Shown piece after piece: positions 63,686-64,000 of a stretch of DNA of 64,000 nt. Below the pieces are notes generated by a model. It was not told the DNA's origin. It was given only the letters and a program-made list of their open reading frames with translations, and searched no databases. Source of the stretch: Bacillus sp. EAC. GTDB lineage: Bacteria > Bacillota > Bacilli > Bacillales > Bacillaceae_G. Position 1 is the first letter of the stretch. Each line of letters opens with the position of its first letter. Where the stretch lies: the NCBI RefSeq assembly GCF_002156875.1, contig NZ_NCSY01000006.1, positions 62,001 through 126,000 on the forward strand. The letters are read 5' to 3'. A program made the translations under genes and the position numbers.

Positions 63686-64000
<315 letters not shown>

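Overview
The window is chromosomal DNA of a low-GC, spore-forming member of the Bacillaceae. Two lines of evidence support this. First, long stretches follow the Bacillus subtilis order: thrS; ysmA-sdhB-sdhA-sdhC-yslB-lysC-uvrC-trxA-etfA-etfB-fadB-fadR-lcfA; then yshE-mutS2-polX-cvpA-zapA-rnhC and pheT-pheS. Second, two collagen-like exosporium proteins (one with a BclB-type C-terminal domain) sit at 58.5-61 kb. Exosporium collagens point to the wider B. cereus-like or Gottfriedia-like group, but the species is an inference. No rRNA, tRNA, prophage, transposase or CRISPR array was seen.

Layout. 0-5 kb: a flavohaemoglobin gene (hmp) behind two NsrR-like boxes, broken by a frameshift in a T tract, then two GNAT acetyltransferases around a DUF2339 membrane protein. 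5-7.3 kb: thrS with a T-box leader. 7.3-12.2 kb: a ysmA-type thioesterase with a FadR-like operator, the succinate dehydrogenase operon sdhCAB, and yslB. 12.7-16.2 kb: lysC under a lysine riboswitch, then uvrC. 16.3-20.4 kb: a PepSY-type membrane protein, a MarR/MFS drug-efflux pair, trxA and a GNAT. 20.7-26.7 kb: an FbpB-like small protein, a small unknown protein, and the beta-oxidation block etfA-etfB-fadB-fadR-lcfA with FadR boxes. 26.7-31 kb: an RmlD-like reductase, D-amino-acid aminotransferase, and a YhaQ/YhaP-type ABC exporter. 31.4-33.5 kb: a three-gene operon of a Ser/Gly-tailed lipoprotein, a glutathionylspermidine-synthase-like ATP-grasp ligase and a DUF350 membrane protein (yshE). 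33.7-42 kb: an unknown protein, a GNAT, an esterase, a 27-residue membrane peptide, then mutS2-polX-cvpA-zapA and the opposing rnhC.

In B. subtilis rnhC lies next to pheT. Here about 19 kb separates them (42-61 kb). That stretch carries small membrane, DinB-like and PH-domain proteins, a GNAT, yvbH, a secreted heparinase-type lyase, an ABC-F ATPase (yfmM), a Fur-box nitroreductase, a T-box argS and an HD-GYP protein. It ends in a surface-glycan/exosporium island: two tandem glycosyltransferases (the second without its DxD motif), a glycosyltransferase-methyltransferase fusion, rfbA, and two collagen-like exosporium genes that share a promoter-like block.

A family of about 130-bp intergenic repeats is scattered through the window: six full-length or near-full-length copies plus several truncated remnants, in both orientations and always between genes. 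Many genes use TTG or GTG starts behind strong Shine-Dalgarno sequences, and I moved starts accordingly.
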